Below are positions 1-8,103 of a DNA stretch of 64,000 bases, piece by piece. The position numbers and the translations under genes are program-made. How positions within the stretch are numbered: the first letter of the stretch is position 1; each line of letters starts with the position of its first letter. Origin of the DNA: a virus; the IMG/VR virus record IMGVR_UViG_3300035181_002093, positions 1 to 64,000 of that record, one strand, 5' to 3'. The notes under the pieces are model-generated. The model was not told the DNA's origin, made no database searches, and saw nothing but the letters and a program-made list of their open reading frames with translations.

Positions 1-89
1 GGGCGCTTTTTCACCTTCTGCATGAGGCGGGCAAGGCGTTCCGCAGGGGCGATGTCTACCCACGCGTAGTTGGGACGCCGTCCACGCAT
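1..89 (-). CDS. Partial hypothetical protein (runs off left edge)
   Basis: An ATG at 89-87 opens a frame that stays open to base 1, so 29 N-terminal codons are visible (starting MRGRRPNYAWVDIAPAERLA). The start codon overlaps the stop of the MazG-like gene by one base (TGATG arrangement), which suggests translational coupling. The fragment is basic, and too little is present to assign a function. Confidence 0.6.
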   Translation of the reverse strand, partial: MRGRRPNYAWVDIAPAERLARLMQKVKKR

Positions 90-493
90 CAGCGTCGCTC
101 GAGTTCAGTTCGCTCCTTGACCAGGTCGCGATTGAGCGCGGCTTCTTCGGTGAAGCCATTCGGGTAGCGTGCACGGAGCTTGGCGATCCCGCGTTCCATT
201 GCTTCTTCCATCGAGAAGCCCGCCGCGTCCAAGCAGAGGGACACGTACCACATGACGTCGAAGCACTCCTCCATCACGTTCGTGAGGTCCAGTGATTTTC
301 CGTACACCAGGTGCTTCTTCACCATGTCCTGAAGCTCACCGGCTTCGGTGCACACCCCAATCATGCCGTGAAGCAGCCGCGCCACTCGGCGGTCATGGTC
401 ACCAGGCGTCTGAGACGTCGCGGCGGGCATGTTCACGAAGGCAGGCGTGACCTCGGTCCGTAGGCAGAGCTTCTGAAATTCGTTTGGCGTCAT
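89..493 (-). CDS. MazG-like nucleotide pyrophosphohydrolase
   Basis: This 134-residue all-alpha protein carries the MazG/dUTPase-like metal-binding pattern: E50 and E53 in EAGEL, then E75/E76 and D79 in EECFDVMWY. Family members hydrolyse (d)NTPs to monophosphates and pyrophosphate, which cleans nucleotide pools or lowers alarmones. The length fits a single-domain phage MazG. It is the first gene after a candidate promoter and is followed directly by the partial gene at the window edge. The substrate cannot be read from the sequence. Confidence 0.8.
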   Translation of the reverse strand: MTPNEFQKLCLRTEVTPAFVNMPAATSQTPGDHDRRVARLLHGMIGVCTEAGELQDMVKKHLVYGKSLDLTNVMEECFDVMWYVSLCLDAAGFSMEEAMERGIAKLRARYPNGFTEEAALNRDLVKERTELERR

Positions 494-499
494 CGTCCG

Positions 500-530
500 T
501 TGATACCATGCCTGTATCCTGCTTCGTCAA
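500..530 (-). promoter_or_regulatory. Candidate sigma70-like promoter for the MazG-like gene
   Basis: On the minus strand TTGACG (complement of 525-530) is followed after 19 bases by TATCAA (complement of 500-505), in the 47-base gap upstream of the MazG-like start at 493. The -35 match is good, but the spacer is two bases longer than ideal and the -10 is weak. The -10 lies only about 6 bases from the start codon, so a transcript from it would have almost no leader. Confidence 0.3.
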
Positions 531-540
531 CGCGATAAAC

Positions 541-825
541 CTAGCCTTTGACTTCGGGAAGCAGGGCGTGAATCTTCGCGGCCCACTCGGCGTTGAATCG
601 TGCTTGCGCGGTGTGTTCGTCGGCCCGCACCTTCTCGAGCTGCGCGAGGAGTTTCTTCCCCGCCTCGATCGGCATGATCTTGATGGGCACGAACCACATG
701 TGCCCGTACTCCTTGGTGCGCACGACCCCGTCGGGACGCATCTCGACGACGGTGCCACCGAGCACGAACGGGAACGAGCGGTACTTCCAGAACGCGAACA
801 GGCCCGTGATCTTCTTGGTCGTCAT
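541..825 (-). CDS. Hypothetical protein, 94 aa
   Basis: The ATG at 825 overlaps the stop of the upstream gene (ATGA, 4-base overlap). The N-terminal half is hydrophobic/beta-like with aromatic residues (FAFWKYRSFPFVLGG) and the C-terminal half is a charged helix (LEKVRADEHTAQARFNAEW). I recognise no family. Its place in a tightly packed leftward run is the main evidence that it is a gene. Confidence 0.6.
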   Translation of the reverse strand: MTTKKITGLFAFWKYRSFPFVLGGTVVEMRPDGVVRTKEYGHMWFVPIKIMPIEAGKKLLAQLEKVRADEHTAQARFNAEWAAKIHALLPEVKG

Positions 826-1280
826 TTCATTCCTCGCAACTGCGCTTCAGCACCAAGAACCTCGAGCCACTCACGCCAGTCGTCCTTGAAGTGCTCTTCG
901 TCGCGGATGAGCTTCTTGATCGAGTTGACCAAGTGCTGATCGTCCATTTCGAACGGGTACAGCTGCCGAGCATCCTTGGTGACCCACTTCCCCAGCTGCA
1001 TCGTCTCCTCGCGGACGTAACCGTCGACGCACGCCGGGCAGCCCTTGCAGAGCATGCACTGCAGGCACGTCGGACCTTTGTAGACGACGAACTGAGGTCC
1101 GAAGCGTGTCTTGCAGCACGTCACGTAGGCGTCGGCGCCGTAGCACCAGCCACACACGTGCACCAAGCCATCGCCGTCGTGGTGCTGCATGAAGCTACGG
1201 TTGACTCGATAGGGCGGGTCGAACGATCCCTTGATGACACTGTCACGCGTTCTGACGCCGCTCGAGAGGGTGTTGGCCAC
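822..1280 (-). CDS. Cys-rich putative zinc-binding protein, 152 aa
   Basis: I chose GTG at 1280 because it lies 2 bases after the upstream stop and has GGAGAAG in front of it. Longer forms would overlap the ParB-like gene in another frame. The middle has two cysteine clusters, HVCGWCYGADAYVTCC and CLQCMLCKGCPAC, which look like zinc or Fe-S ligands. The C-terminal third is charged and helical. I recognise no family. It sits directly downstream of the ParB-like gene and is probably co-transcribed with it. Confidence 0.6.
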   Translation of the reverse strand: MANTLSSGVRTRDSVIKGSFDPPYRVNRSFMQHHDGDGLVHVCGWCYGADAYVTCCKTRFGPQFVVYKGPTCLQCMLCKGCPACVDGYVREETMQLGKWVTKDARQLYPFEMDDQHLVNSIKKLIRDEEHFKDDWREWLEVLGAEAQLRGMK

Positions 1281-1282
1281 GG

Positions 1283-2266
1283 CTACTTCTTCTCCTTGCT
1301 CTTCGCCTCCGCCTTGATCTTGGCGTAGACGCCGATGAGAATCGTACGCAAGCGTTGATCGGCGGCCTCGCCGATCACCAGCTTGAGCGTATCTTCGACC
1401 CCTTCCCACCACGCCAACGTCTTCTCGCTGGCGTTGGGGTGGGAGGTGTCTTGCACCGCTGCCAAGAACGTCTTGAGCGTCTTCTTGTCGGTCACGCCCG
1501 TGACGTTGCCCGCGCCCGCATTGTTCGCAGCGATGCGTGCCGCACGCGTCGAGCCCTTGCTGCCAGCGGGCGCATGTTCGAGCAGCGCCTCGAGCGCCTC
1601 CTTCTGCTTCTCGGGCTCCTTGATCCGCGCCAGCGTCGTTGCCGCGCTCGGCGAGATCTTGCCCTGCTCGACCGCCTTCTTCGTCACGGCCAGCGCGTTG
1701 TCGTCGAACGCGAGCCAGTTCTTGATGGTGGCCAGGGTCACGTTGAAGCGGATGGCCGCGTCCTCGGGCGAGACGCCCTTGTTCATGAAGCGCTTGAGCT
1801 TGCCGATCTTCGTCATCATGTCGTCGTCGCGCCGCGCTTCGTTCTCGGAGATCATTGTGCCCATGAGGCCGACGTCGGTATCGCGCTTCATCTTGCAGTC
1901 GACCTTGATGAGCGGCTCGCCGTTGGCCTTGCGACGCTTGTTCGCCACGCGGGCTGCGCGCACACGCGACCGCCCCACGACGACCGTCGCGAAATCGTCG
2001 AGCTTGGCGATGATGATGGGAGTGTCGACGCCCACGGCGTAGATGTTGTTGATGAACTCGGGCGTCAGCGGCTCGTGGAGTCGGACGTCGTAGAGCGAAT
2101 TCTCCTCATCCTCCTCGGTGTCGTTGGGCCCCTGCTCGTCCTTGGGCAAGCACTTGCCGCCGACGATGCACAAGTCATCAGGGTCGACCGACCACATGGA
2201 GTTGCGTGCAAAGTCGAACGCCTGCTTCTTGGACTTGGACTTGGCCGTCTCGGTCGTCATCGTCAT
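1283..2266 (-). CDS. ParB-like nuclease/HTH domain protein
   Basis: The 327-residue protein has a ParB/sulfiredoxin-type N-terminal domain: a strand-rich segment with LTPEFINNIYAVGVDTPIII, then VVVGRSRVRAARVAN, which corresponds to the ParB box G-x-x-R-x-x-A-A. A helix-turn-helix follows (SPEDAAIRFNVTLATIKNWL). The C-terminus is Lys-rich. Phage ParB-like proteins can be DNA-binding CTPases, nucleases or methylation accessory factors. No ParA partner or centromere-like repeats are visible, so plasmid-type partition is unsupported. The start overlaps the upstream Gp88-like stop by 4 bases. Confidence 0.75.
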   Translation of the reverse strand: MTMTTETAKSKSKKQAFDFARNSMWSVDPDDLCIVGGKCLPKDEQGPNDTEEDEENSLYDVRLHEPLTPEFINNIYAVGVDTPIIIAKLDDFATVVVGRSRVRAARVANKRRKANGEPLIKVDCKMKRDTDVGLMGTMISENEARRDDDMMTKIGKLKRFMNKGVSPEDAAIRFNVTLATIKNWLAFDDNALAVTKKAVEQGKISPSAATTLARIKEPEKQKEALEALLEHAPAGSKGSTRAARIAANNAGAGNVTGVTDKKTLKTFLAAVQDTSHPNASEKTLAWWEGVEDTLKLVIGEAADQRLRTILIGVYAKIKAEAKSKEKK

Positions 2267-3078
2267 TTCCTCTTCCGTAGGACTACGAGTGGGGTGTTGG
2301 TTGCACGCTTCTTGGTGTCGAAGCAGTACATGCAGTTTTGACAGGCGGATTCCAACGGAACCGCGTCAGGGTGGCCTTCATGAATCGTCGCGGGACACGT
2401 CCGAGCATCAGGCGCGCGCTTGGCACGTCCACGTCCGATCGCGTGCTCCTCGAACACGACGTTGACCCACTTCGGAATGACTTCGTCATCCGTGCAGCGA
2501 ACCCACGCTGCGAAGAACTGCGGGCGCCGTTTGGCCAAGAGCTTTAGCCCTGCAGCGCGGTGTCGCGCGAGCGTTGTTGCATCGAAGCTGAGCATCACGT
2601 GTAGGTTGGGGGATTCCACGAGCTTGGCGGCCATGTCGAATTTGCGGGTCGAAACCCAAATCCGAAACTTAGGTTTCACGGCCTTGGCGTACGCTGCAAG
2701 CTGGTTTATGAAATAAACACTGCCGAGCTGCAGATCTCCCACGCCAAACATCCGGAGGAAGTCCTGCTGACGCGACACGACGTGCGCGATGTCCATCGCC
2801 TCGTCAGCGAGCTGACCCCACTCCTGGGTGTCGATCCCGAACAGCGCCGCGTTCTCGGCCTGCCGTCGCAGCGCCGCTGGCATAGCGATACGGCCGCCCA
2901 GGCCGTAGCAGTATACACTACATGCGCGCGTCATCCCGGTGCAAGTAAGCGCGATGCTGGTGTTGATCGAAACGCCTGTCTTGTCGTTCTTCGAAAGGAA
3001 CAGACGATCGGGAACATCCTCGACGAGGATTTCGGGCGTTTTCTCTCTCAGTTTCTTGAGTTTATATTGCGGAGGCAT
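2263..3078 (-). CDS. Gp88-like phage protein
   Basis: The 271-residue protein has the N-terminal pattern of the mycobacteriophage Gene product 88 family: FLSKNDKTGVSINTSIALTC, then several cysteines in CSVYCYGL, followed by a TIM-barrel-like body and a C-terminal CQNCMYC cluster. The biochemical role of the family is unknown. The multiple Cys pairs suggest a metal or Fe-S site. It is translationally coupled to the ParB-like gene downstream. The family assignment rests on motif memory only. Confidence 0.5.
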   Translation of the reverse strand: MPPQYKLKKLREKTPEILVEDVPDRLFLSKNDKTGVSINTSIALTCTGMTRACSVYCYGLGGRIAMPAALRRQAENAALFGIDTQEWGQLADEAMDIAHVVSRQQDFLRMFGVGDLQLGSVYFINQLAAYAKAVKPKFRIWVSTRKFDMAAKLVESPNLHVMLSFDATTLARHRAAGLKLLAKRRPQFFAAWVRCTDDEVIPKWVNVVFEEHAIGRGRAKRAPDARTCPATIHEGHPDAVPLESACQNCMYCFDTKKRATNTPLVVLRKRK

Positions 3079-3108
3079 GCCGTAGCAGTTTCATGTCAAG
3101 GTTCCTCG

Positions 3109-3828
3109 ATGCGGGAAACGAAGAAGTGTTCTACATGTGAACAGTGCCGTCCGCTTTCAGCATTTCACACGACGACACGAGGTCCTGAAACCCGTTGCCG
3201 TGCCTGCGTCGCAGAGTATTTGCGTACGTGGCGAAAATCCCGGAAAACCACCACAACCGGTACACGAACGTGTCGGGTTTGCACTAAACGAAAACCCTTA
3301 CAGGCGTTTCCTGTTGAACTGTCTTCCGTTAAAGGAAGGTCATGGCGCTGCAGCGCGTGCGTCGCGGATTACCAACAGCGCTGGACGCTTGAAAAGCGCA
3401 AAAACAAACCCGTTTTCAAACGGGCGCGATCTCCGGGCGGGCCCTACATCGTTAAACAGTGCGATGTATGTGGAAACGATTACATGCCCGGGTCGCCTTT
3501 ACAACACCGTTGTAAACCTTGTCAAAGGTATTTGCGCACGCGAACAAGCGACCTTGATTTGTCAGACCGTGACCGTCGCATCGTGATTTTAGCGTTACGT
3601 GTAGCTAAAACATGTCAGTATTGCGGTGATGTATTGAATGGTTCGATCATTGAACACATGGACCCGTGTGCAGGTGATTGCCCGAGTAATCTGACGATCT
3701 CGTGTCGCGCGTGTAACATGGGGAAGGGCGCATCTACCGCGTCTGACTACATTGCACGGTGTGTACGTGTCGCTAAACACGCTAAAAGATACGCGGTCAA
3801 AACAATCGAAGAACTCGCCATTCTTTAG
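3109..3828 (+). CDS. Free-standing HNH homing-type endonuclease with duplicated zinc fingers
   Basis: The 239-residue protein starts at ATG 3109. It contains two homologous zinc modules near the N-terminus: CSTCEQCRPLSAF with CRACVAEYLRTW, and CRVCTKRKPLQAF with CSACVADYQQRW. A third Cys pair follows, then an HNH core: CQYCGD, IIEHMDP, NLTISCRACNMGKG. It lies on the plus strand inside an otherwise leftward run and has visibly more A+T-rich codons than its neighbours, both typical of a mobile homing gene. Its 3' end overlaps the convergent gene by 4 bases. Confidence 0.85.
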   Translation: MRETKKCSTCEQCRPLSAFHTTTRGPETRCRACVAEYLRTWRKSRKTTTTGTRTCRVCTKRKPLQAFPVELSSVKGRSWRCSACVADYQQRWTLEKRKNKPVFKRARSPGGPYIVKQCDVCGNDYMPGSPLQHRCKPCQRYLRTRTSDLDLSDRDRRIVILALRVAKTCQYCGDVLNGSIIEHMDPCAGDCPSNLTISCRACNMGKGASTASDYIARCVRVAKHAKRYAVKTIEELAIL

Positions 3829-4319
3829 TCGACATGGAAACCATCCCAGATTGTGGTGCTGCAAGCCCCGCACTCGAGGCGCGCTGCATCGATGACCTGT
3901 TTGGGCACGCGGTTCATCGCGCCGTCCCGCTCTCCAGAGAGGTCCTTGTCGTTGTGCGACAGGTGCGCCTTCCACAGGTGCGCGGTCAAATAGGTCTCGA
4001 CGATCGCGTTCGCACGCCGAAGGTCCTTCTTGCACTTGGGACAACGCGCCGGGACGACCAGCTGTCGCGTTGAAATGCGGACGTGGGCCACGTCTATCGC
4101 GTGGCCCTTTCCACGAATGGGCACGACGTTCTCGACGGAGTCGACGTCGACCGAGTCAACTTTGCCTGGGACGATGCCGGCGATCAGGATGACCGCGTCA
4201 GCTTTGCGCAGCGCCTTGGAACGCGCCTCTTGCCAGGTCTTGGCTTCGAAATGGTCTACGTAGGATTGTTCGTTGTCATCATAGACGGCGAAGACCGTCC
4301 ACCATTGCTTGGTAGCCAT
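3825..4319 (-). CDS. Putative zinc-binding protein, 164 aa
   Basis: I chose ATG 4319 because AGGGAG lies immediately upstream. The longer frame would need a TTG start without a ribosome site. The N-terminus (MATKQWWTVFAVYDDNEQSY) followed by EAKTWQEARSKAL resembles small phage proteins that modify or sense their environment, but I assign no family. A CPKCKKDL pair followed by two histidines (TAHLWKAHLSH) looks like a C2H2 finger, and a further CGAC pair lies near the C-terminus. Confidence 0.65.
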   Translation of the reverse strand: MATKQWWTVFAVYDDNEQSYVDHFEAKTWQEARSKALRKADAVILIAGIVPGKVDSVDVDSVENVVPIRGKGHAIDVAHVRISTRQLVVPARCPKCKKDLRRANAIVETYLTAHLWKAHLSHNDKDLSGERDGAMNRVPKQVIDAARLECGACSTTIWDGFHVD

Positions 4320-4367
4320 TCTCCCTAACTTCACGTATTGCCGTAGCGATACGCAGCGTGACAATTT

Positions 4368-5123
4368 CTAGGCGAGCAAGAATTCGCGCACCAGCTCCCA
4401 GCCGTGCCACGGCAGGGTGATGAGCGCGGAGATTCTTGCGATTGGGACGCACTTGCAGTCCGGGCACGCCGCGCGGTGTTCGACGGGGTTCACCGTCGCA
4501 CCGTCGGGCGCTGCTTCACGAACTGCTTGTAGCTTCGAGAACTGGAACGCGTCCATGTACTTCGGAGGTCCGACTTCGAACGTCACACAGTGAGCACATC
4601 CACAGTCACACGCGTCGCCGCGACGAAGCTGTTCGTAGACCGTGAAGCCCGACAGGTCCAACATCTCGTCGGTCACGGCATCGAGAATCTCGTCCTCGGG
4701 CAGGAAGCCCTCGGCCATCCGAGCCCTCTGTTCGTCGTCGCCATTCTTCTCGATCCAGAGGCGCAGAGCCTTGGAGCGAGCGTTGTCCTTGGCGGTGGCA
4801 TCGCGCGAGGTCACGGCGGCCATCTCGGCCTTGCGCGCGCTCTCGACCTGCTGTGCCTTTTCGAGGTGCTTGCGCTGCAGTGCACGGACTTCGAGAATCG
4901 GACGGATGGCGTCCAGCGTTGCTTCCACGACCGGCGGTTCGGCTGTGCTGGTCCCGATGGCTTCGTTGTTCTCGTAGGCCATCGCCAGCTCGAGGCGTAG
5001 CTCTGGAGAGAGGGTTGCGAGCGCCTCTTCCGTGAGGGTGAAGCTCTGGGACCCCACCGTGACCTTGCCTGCCAAGATGGCGGCGCGCGGTGAGACGAAG
5101 ACGTTGATGGTCAGCACGGGCAT
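4368..5123 (-). CDS. Hypothetical protein with C-terminal Cys clusters, 251 aa
   Basis: The N-terminal 60 residues are beta-like. Residues 80-140 form a long charged helical segment (probably coiled coil), and the C-terminal part has two Cys groups, CDCGCAHC and CPDCKC, consistent with metal binding. I recognise no family. The gene is in the leftward run, 4 bases from the next small gene. Confidence 0.6.
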   Translation of the reverse strand: MPVLTINVFVSPRAAILAGKVTVGSQSFTLTEEALATLSPELRLELAMAYENNEAIGTSTAEPPVVEATLDAIRPILEVRALQRKHLEKAQQVESARKAEMAAVTSRDATAKDNARSKALRLWIEKNGDDEQRARMAEGFLPEDEILDAVTDEMLDLSGFTVYEQLRRGDACDCGCAHCVTFEVGPPKYMDAFQFSKLQAVREAAPDGATVNPVEHRAACPDCKCVPIARISALITLPWHGWELVREFLLA

Positions 5124-5127
5124 GGCG

Positions 5128-5277
5128 TCACATGAACAGAGCCCAAAGCGTCAACGCAAACAAGCCCAGACCGGCGCCGATGAGGGCCAACGACAGGAGG
5201 CCCCGCCACACCGTGGAGCGTGGCGGGTCCCGGGGCGCAGCCTGCAGCGAAGGGAACGGCAACAGGTTATCCTTCAC
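5128..5277 (-). CDS. Small single-pass membrane protein, 49 aa
   Basis: The GTG at 5277 overlaps the upstream stop in a GTGA arrangement. The product has a short proline-rich N-terminus, then one strong transmembrane helix (LLSLALIGAGLGLFALTLWA) at the C-terminus. A longer version would start at another GTG but would overlap the upstream gene by 37 bases. The function is unknown. Its size would suit a small membrane-acting phage factor such as a holin-like or superinfection protein, but nothing specific supports that. Confidence 0.5.
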   Translation of the reverse strand: MKDNLLPFPSLQAAPRDPPRSTVWRGLLSLALIGAGLGLFALTLWALFM

Positions 5278-5525
5278 GATGGGCTCGTTGTCTTTTTGCA
5301 GCTTGGGCACAGAACTTCCTCGTTGAGCGTGGGCTTGTCTTCTTCGAGATTGAACGACTCTCCGCAGACCCCGCACGGAACAACACTCCGTGCTTTCAGA
5401 TAGGCGTCGAGCCCTGTCTGTGTCGGGTTGTTGATCTCTTCGATCGCGCGGTCGACGACGTCTTGCTTGCCGCCTGCCTCGAGGGCGTCGTAGAGCGCGG
5501 CGAGATACAGGTTAAAGTACTTCAT
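5274..5525 (-). CDS. Zinc-ribbon protein, 83 aa
   Basis: A helical N-terminal half (MKYFNLYLAALYDALEAGGK) is followed by a two-knuckle zinc ribbon, CGVCGESFNLEED and LCPSCKK. The start ATG overlaps the stop of the 235-residue gene upstream (ATGA). The family is unknown. It is probably a small nucleic-acid- or protein-binding factor. Confidence 0.65.
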   Translation of the reverse strand: MKYFNLYLAALYDALEAGGKQDVVDRAIEEINNPTQTGLDAYLKARSVVPCGVCGESFNLEEDKPTLNEEVLCPSCKKTTSPS

Positions 5526-6229
5526 GTTGCAGCGGCCTCCACAGAGGCATCATAGATCGCTTGCCGCGCTTCGGCGCGCAACCTCCTGGCCTCCCGTTTC
5601 TCCCAGCGCTTCTTGGCGACATCATCGATGAACCGCTTCTCCCACTGCCCCCGCTCGTTCCAGTCGGCGGTGAACCAGTGCCAGCTCACCCCATCGCTCA
5701 GGATCTCGCGGCGCAACATGTCGAAGTGGTCTTCGAGCACGGGGGCGTACTTCGCCCCGACGAACCAGGTTTCCCCGTCGATCCGGGTGGTCCAGGGAAC
5801 GCGTGCGCAGAAGCGCTTGAACATGTCCTCGGCGTATCCAGCACCCCGGGGCCAGCGATTGTGGTTGCTCGTCCAACGAAACGGGTTGGTCTCGGACGCC
5901 AAGCTAATCATGTCCTGGAACCCCGCATCGCCGAGCGCACGGCGCCAGCCCCTCAGGTTCTTGTCCGTGGTCATGCTGTACCCGGTGTATCCAAAATCCG
6001 TGATCATGTCACGGCTGAAATCAACCGCCATTACACGGGTATCGTGGTGCTTGAAGACCATGCGACCAGTCGCGGTCCAAAGAAGGCCTTCGAACGTAAC
6101 GAAGCGCTCAGCCTTGCCCTCGAAGACGATCTCCGTATTCGTGCCCTTGTGTCGTACGCCTCCGTTGCGAAGGGCTTTATCTAGTTGTTCGTTGTGGCGA
6201 TTCAGTGAATTTCGCCTTGCGAACCCCAT
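5522..6229 (-). CDS. Hypothetical protein, 235 aa
   Basis: This is a mixed alpha/beta protein rich in aromatic and basic residues, with no membrane segment or Cys cluster. The C-terminus is a basic coiled helix (KKRWEKREARRLRAEARQAI). Both ends overlap neighbours (ATG/stop overlaps), indicating one polycistronic leftward unit. I recognise no family. Confidence 0.65.
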   Translation of the reverse strand: MGFARRNSLNRHNEQLDKALRNGGVRHKGTNTEIVFEGKAERFVTFEGLLWTATGRMVFKHHDTRVMAVDFSRDMITDFGYTGYSMTTDKNLRGWRRALGDAGFQDMISLASETNPFRWTSNHNRWPRGAGYAEDMFKRFCARVPWTTRIDGETWFVGAKYAPVLEDHFDMLRREILSDGVSWHWFTADWNERGQWEKRFIDDVAKKRWEKREARRLRAEARQAIYDASVEAAAT

Positions 6230-6654
6230 CAGGCTCCTTTCAGGCGCGAGGTCTCCTTGCGGATCTTCTCCTGCGCGATGAGCAGGCGTTTACGCCATAG
6301 GTCCAGTCGCGTCTTGACTGGGACTGTGGAGTGTACCGTACGCACGTAGCGGTACTTTTCCGCGTTGCCCCGCTCAGCCCACTCGATGATGTCCCCCGTA
6401 CACAGAGGGCATCGCATCGCAGGCGTCTTGTTGTTCTGCTCGAAGTGGTTGTTGCTACAGTCCATGATGTAGAGCAACGCGCCGTCAACGCCCACTTCAA
6501 CTGCCGTTGAACCGCAACAGCCGAACTTCCAACCGTTACCGCCCGCGCTGATCGCGCAAGCCATGCTGACGGGGCAGGTCCCACAGTCGACTGTGCCTTC
6601 CTTGATCTTCTTCTCGGACGTGGTGAGCACGTCGAGGATCTTCAACGCCATCAT
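6229..6654 (-). CDS. Cys-rich hypothetical protein, 141 aa
   Basis: I chose the ATG at 6654 because it overlaps the upstream stop (ATGA). Longer frames run through the neighbouring gene out of phase. Cysteines occur as CGTCPVSMAC, FGCCGS and RCPLCTGDI, so a zinc or Fe-S site is likely. The C-terminal helix is basic. The first Cys group and overall layout resemble the upstream 189-residue gene, so the two may be functionally linked. Confidence 0.6.
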   Translation of the reverse strand: MMALKILDVLTTSEKKIKEGTVDCGTCPVSMACAISAGGNGWKFGCCGSTAVEVGVDGALLYIMDCSNNHFEQNNKTPAMRCPLCTGDIIEWAERGNAEKYRYVRTVHSTVPVKTRLDLWRKRLLIAQEKIRKETSRLKGA

Positions 6655-7220
6655 GCCGATAGATCCTTTGCTGCGATTTTGTACGTACCGCGAGGGTGCG
6701 CACAGGTCACCGTGACGGTGTCTTTCCTGATCTTGACGGGATGCACGAGCGCGGCACCATCGCGCAGACGTATCAAATGCGTTGAGTCGCCGGGCCTCGA
6801 CATGGGGCGCACCCCTACTGGCGGCCCCTGACGAAAGCAGTGATCCGGCGTGCTGTAGTTCTTCGCGATGCAGTCGATGGAGTAGGAACACCCCGAGCAG
6901 ACCTCATAGGGGTCCTTGATGAGTTTGTGCAACGGCGCCAACATCGGCTTGTCGTTGTTGATAGCGTAGCGCACGAGTACCCGTGCCACGCCCTCTTGTA
7001 CAACGGTCCGTAGGGCGTGCTGCAAGTCGGTGCTGAGCGTTGGACACGCATTGACGAGACGATGACTGATGTCGCCCTTGACCTCCTCAACGAGAAAGAG
7101 GACGCGCTCGACTACCTCGCGGGGCTGCTCGAGCATCCGGGCGATCACTTCGATCACGTCTTCTTCCGCGTCTCCCCACTTCGCTTCGAAGAGTGCTTGC
7201 TCCAGATCATCTAATGCCAT
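6651..7220 (-). CDS. Hypothetical protein with CxxC...C motif, 189 aa
   Basis: The ATG at 7220 has a near-perfect GGAGGAG ribosome site 6 bases upstream, which fixes the start. The N-terminal half is helical (leucine/valine-rich with acidic residues). The second half has CSGCSYSIDCIAKNYSTPDHC, a probable metal site, then a beta-rich tail. This is the first gene of the leftward run and starts 50 bases from the divergent thyX. Confidence 0.65.
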   Translation of the reverse strand: MALDDLEQALFEAKWGDAEEDVIEVIARMLEQPREVVERVLFLVEEVKGDISHRLVNACPTLSTDLQHALRTVVQEGVARVLVRYAINNDKPMLAPLHKLIKDPYEVCSGCSYSIDCIAKNYSTPDHCFRQGPPVGVRPMSRPGDSTHLIRLRDGAALVHPVKIRKDTVTVTCAHPRGTYKIAAKDLSA

Positions 7221-7269
7221 AGCGTCTCCTCCATCGGATACTGATACCAAATTTAACCGGAGGTTATGG

Positions 7270-8103
7270 ATGTACTCCACACGCATTCTCAAGGACTCGA
7301 TTGCTCCGTGCGGCAAACGTCTCACCACCTGGGAGTTGACCTACCCACGCTTCGTGCACGCCGAGCTGATGACCCATCGACTGTTCAGTCGCAACGCCGC
7401 GTCGAGCCGGGCCATCCCGATCGAGAAGCTCATCGAGCGCGTCGAACAGGATCCAGCGATGCCGGTCTTCTGGGGCAAGAACCAGAAGGGGATGCAGGCC
7501 GAGGTCGAGATGTCGCCTGCCGAACGGCAGAAAGCCGAAGCCCAGTGGCTTTATGCGCGAGACCTTGCGGTGCAACAGTGCCGGAACCTCGCAGGCCTGG
7601 GCGTCCACAAACAGCTCGCCAACCGCATCATCGAGCCGTGGATGTTCATCACTGTCATTCTCTCGGCAACGGAGTTCGACAACTGGTTCCACCTGCGGAA
7701 CCACCGCATGGCCCAGCCCGAGATCGCGTGGGTAGCCAAGGACATGTGGGAGAAGTTCCACGCACCGTCGAACCTGCCGCAGGAACTTGCCGCAGGTGAA
7801 TGGCATCTGCCCCTCACCGACGGATCCGACGACGTCTCCATGGATGTCTTAAAGAAGATCTCGGTCGGACGTTGTGCACGTGTGTCGTATTTGACACACG
7901 AGGGCAAGCGTGACCCTGTCGAGGACATCAAGCTCCACGACCGGCTCTGTGCGGGCCCCGCAACAGGCGACCCGGGCCACTGGTCCCCGTTCGAGCACGT
8001 CGCCCAGGCGCTTGCGACGCCCGACCGCAGTGGCAACTTCATCGGCTTCCGGCAGTACCGCAAGGAATTCGAGACTGAACACTTTGGGGGGCGTTTACCG
8101 TGA
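7270..8103 (+). CDS. thyX: Flavin-dependent thymidylate synthase ThyX
   Basis: ThyX converts dUMP to dTMP using FAD, NADPH and methylenetetrahydrofolate. The 277-residue product contains THRLFSRNAASSRA, which corresponds to the ThyX signature R-H-R-x(7)-S with R to T at the first position, preceded by LTYPRFVHAELM. C-terminal features are HWSPFEHVAQAL and GNFIGFRQYRKEF. The start at ATG 7270 has GGAGG 6 bases upstream; an ATG at 7266 is out of frame. It pairs functionally with the dNMP kinase and ribonucleotide reductase of this phage. An HNH gene overlaps its stop codon. Confidence 0.93.
   Translation: MYSTRILKDSIAPCGKRLTTWELTYPRFVHAELMTHRLFSRNAASSRAIPIEKLIERVEQDPAMPVFWGKNQKGMQAEVEMSPAERQKAEAQWLYARDLAVQQCRNLAGLGVHKQLANRIIEPWMFITVILSATEFDNWFHLRNHRMAQPEIAWVAKDMWEKFHAPSNLPQELAAGEWHLPLTDGSDDVSMDVLKKISVGRCARVSYLTHEGKRDPVEDIKLHDRLCAGPATGDPGHWSPFEHVAQALATPDRSGNFIGFRQYRKEFETEHFGGRLP

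Noticed and set aside
1283-2266. Plasmid-type partition system
   Set aside because: There is no ParA-like ATPase gene and no centromere-like repeat cluster. ParB-fold proteins have other roles in phages.
1355-2341. 328-codon plus-strand frame opposite the ParB-like gene
   Set aside because: Antisense image; the minus-strand protein has ParB motifs and a clear start overlap.
3109-3828. Transposase or insertion sequence carrying the HNH gene
   Set aside because: No terminal inverted repeats or target duplications are visible, and the motifs are those of a homing endonuclease.
8040-8103. Idea that thyX is truncated by the HNH insertion
   Set aside because: All expected ThyX blocks, including the late GNFIGFRQYRKEF segment, are present and the length is normal. 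The HNH gene overlaps only the stop codon.
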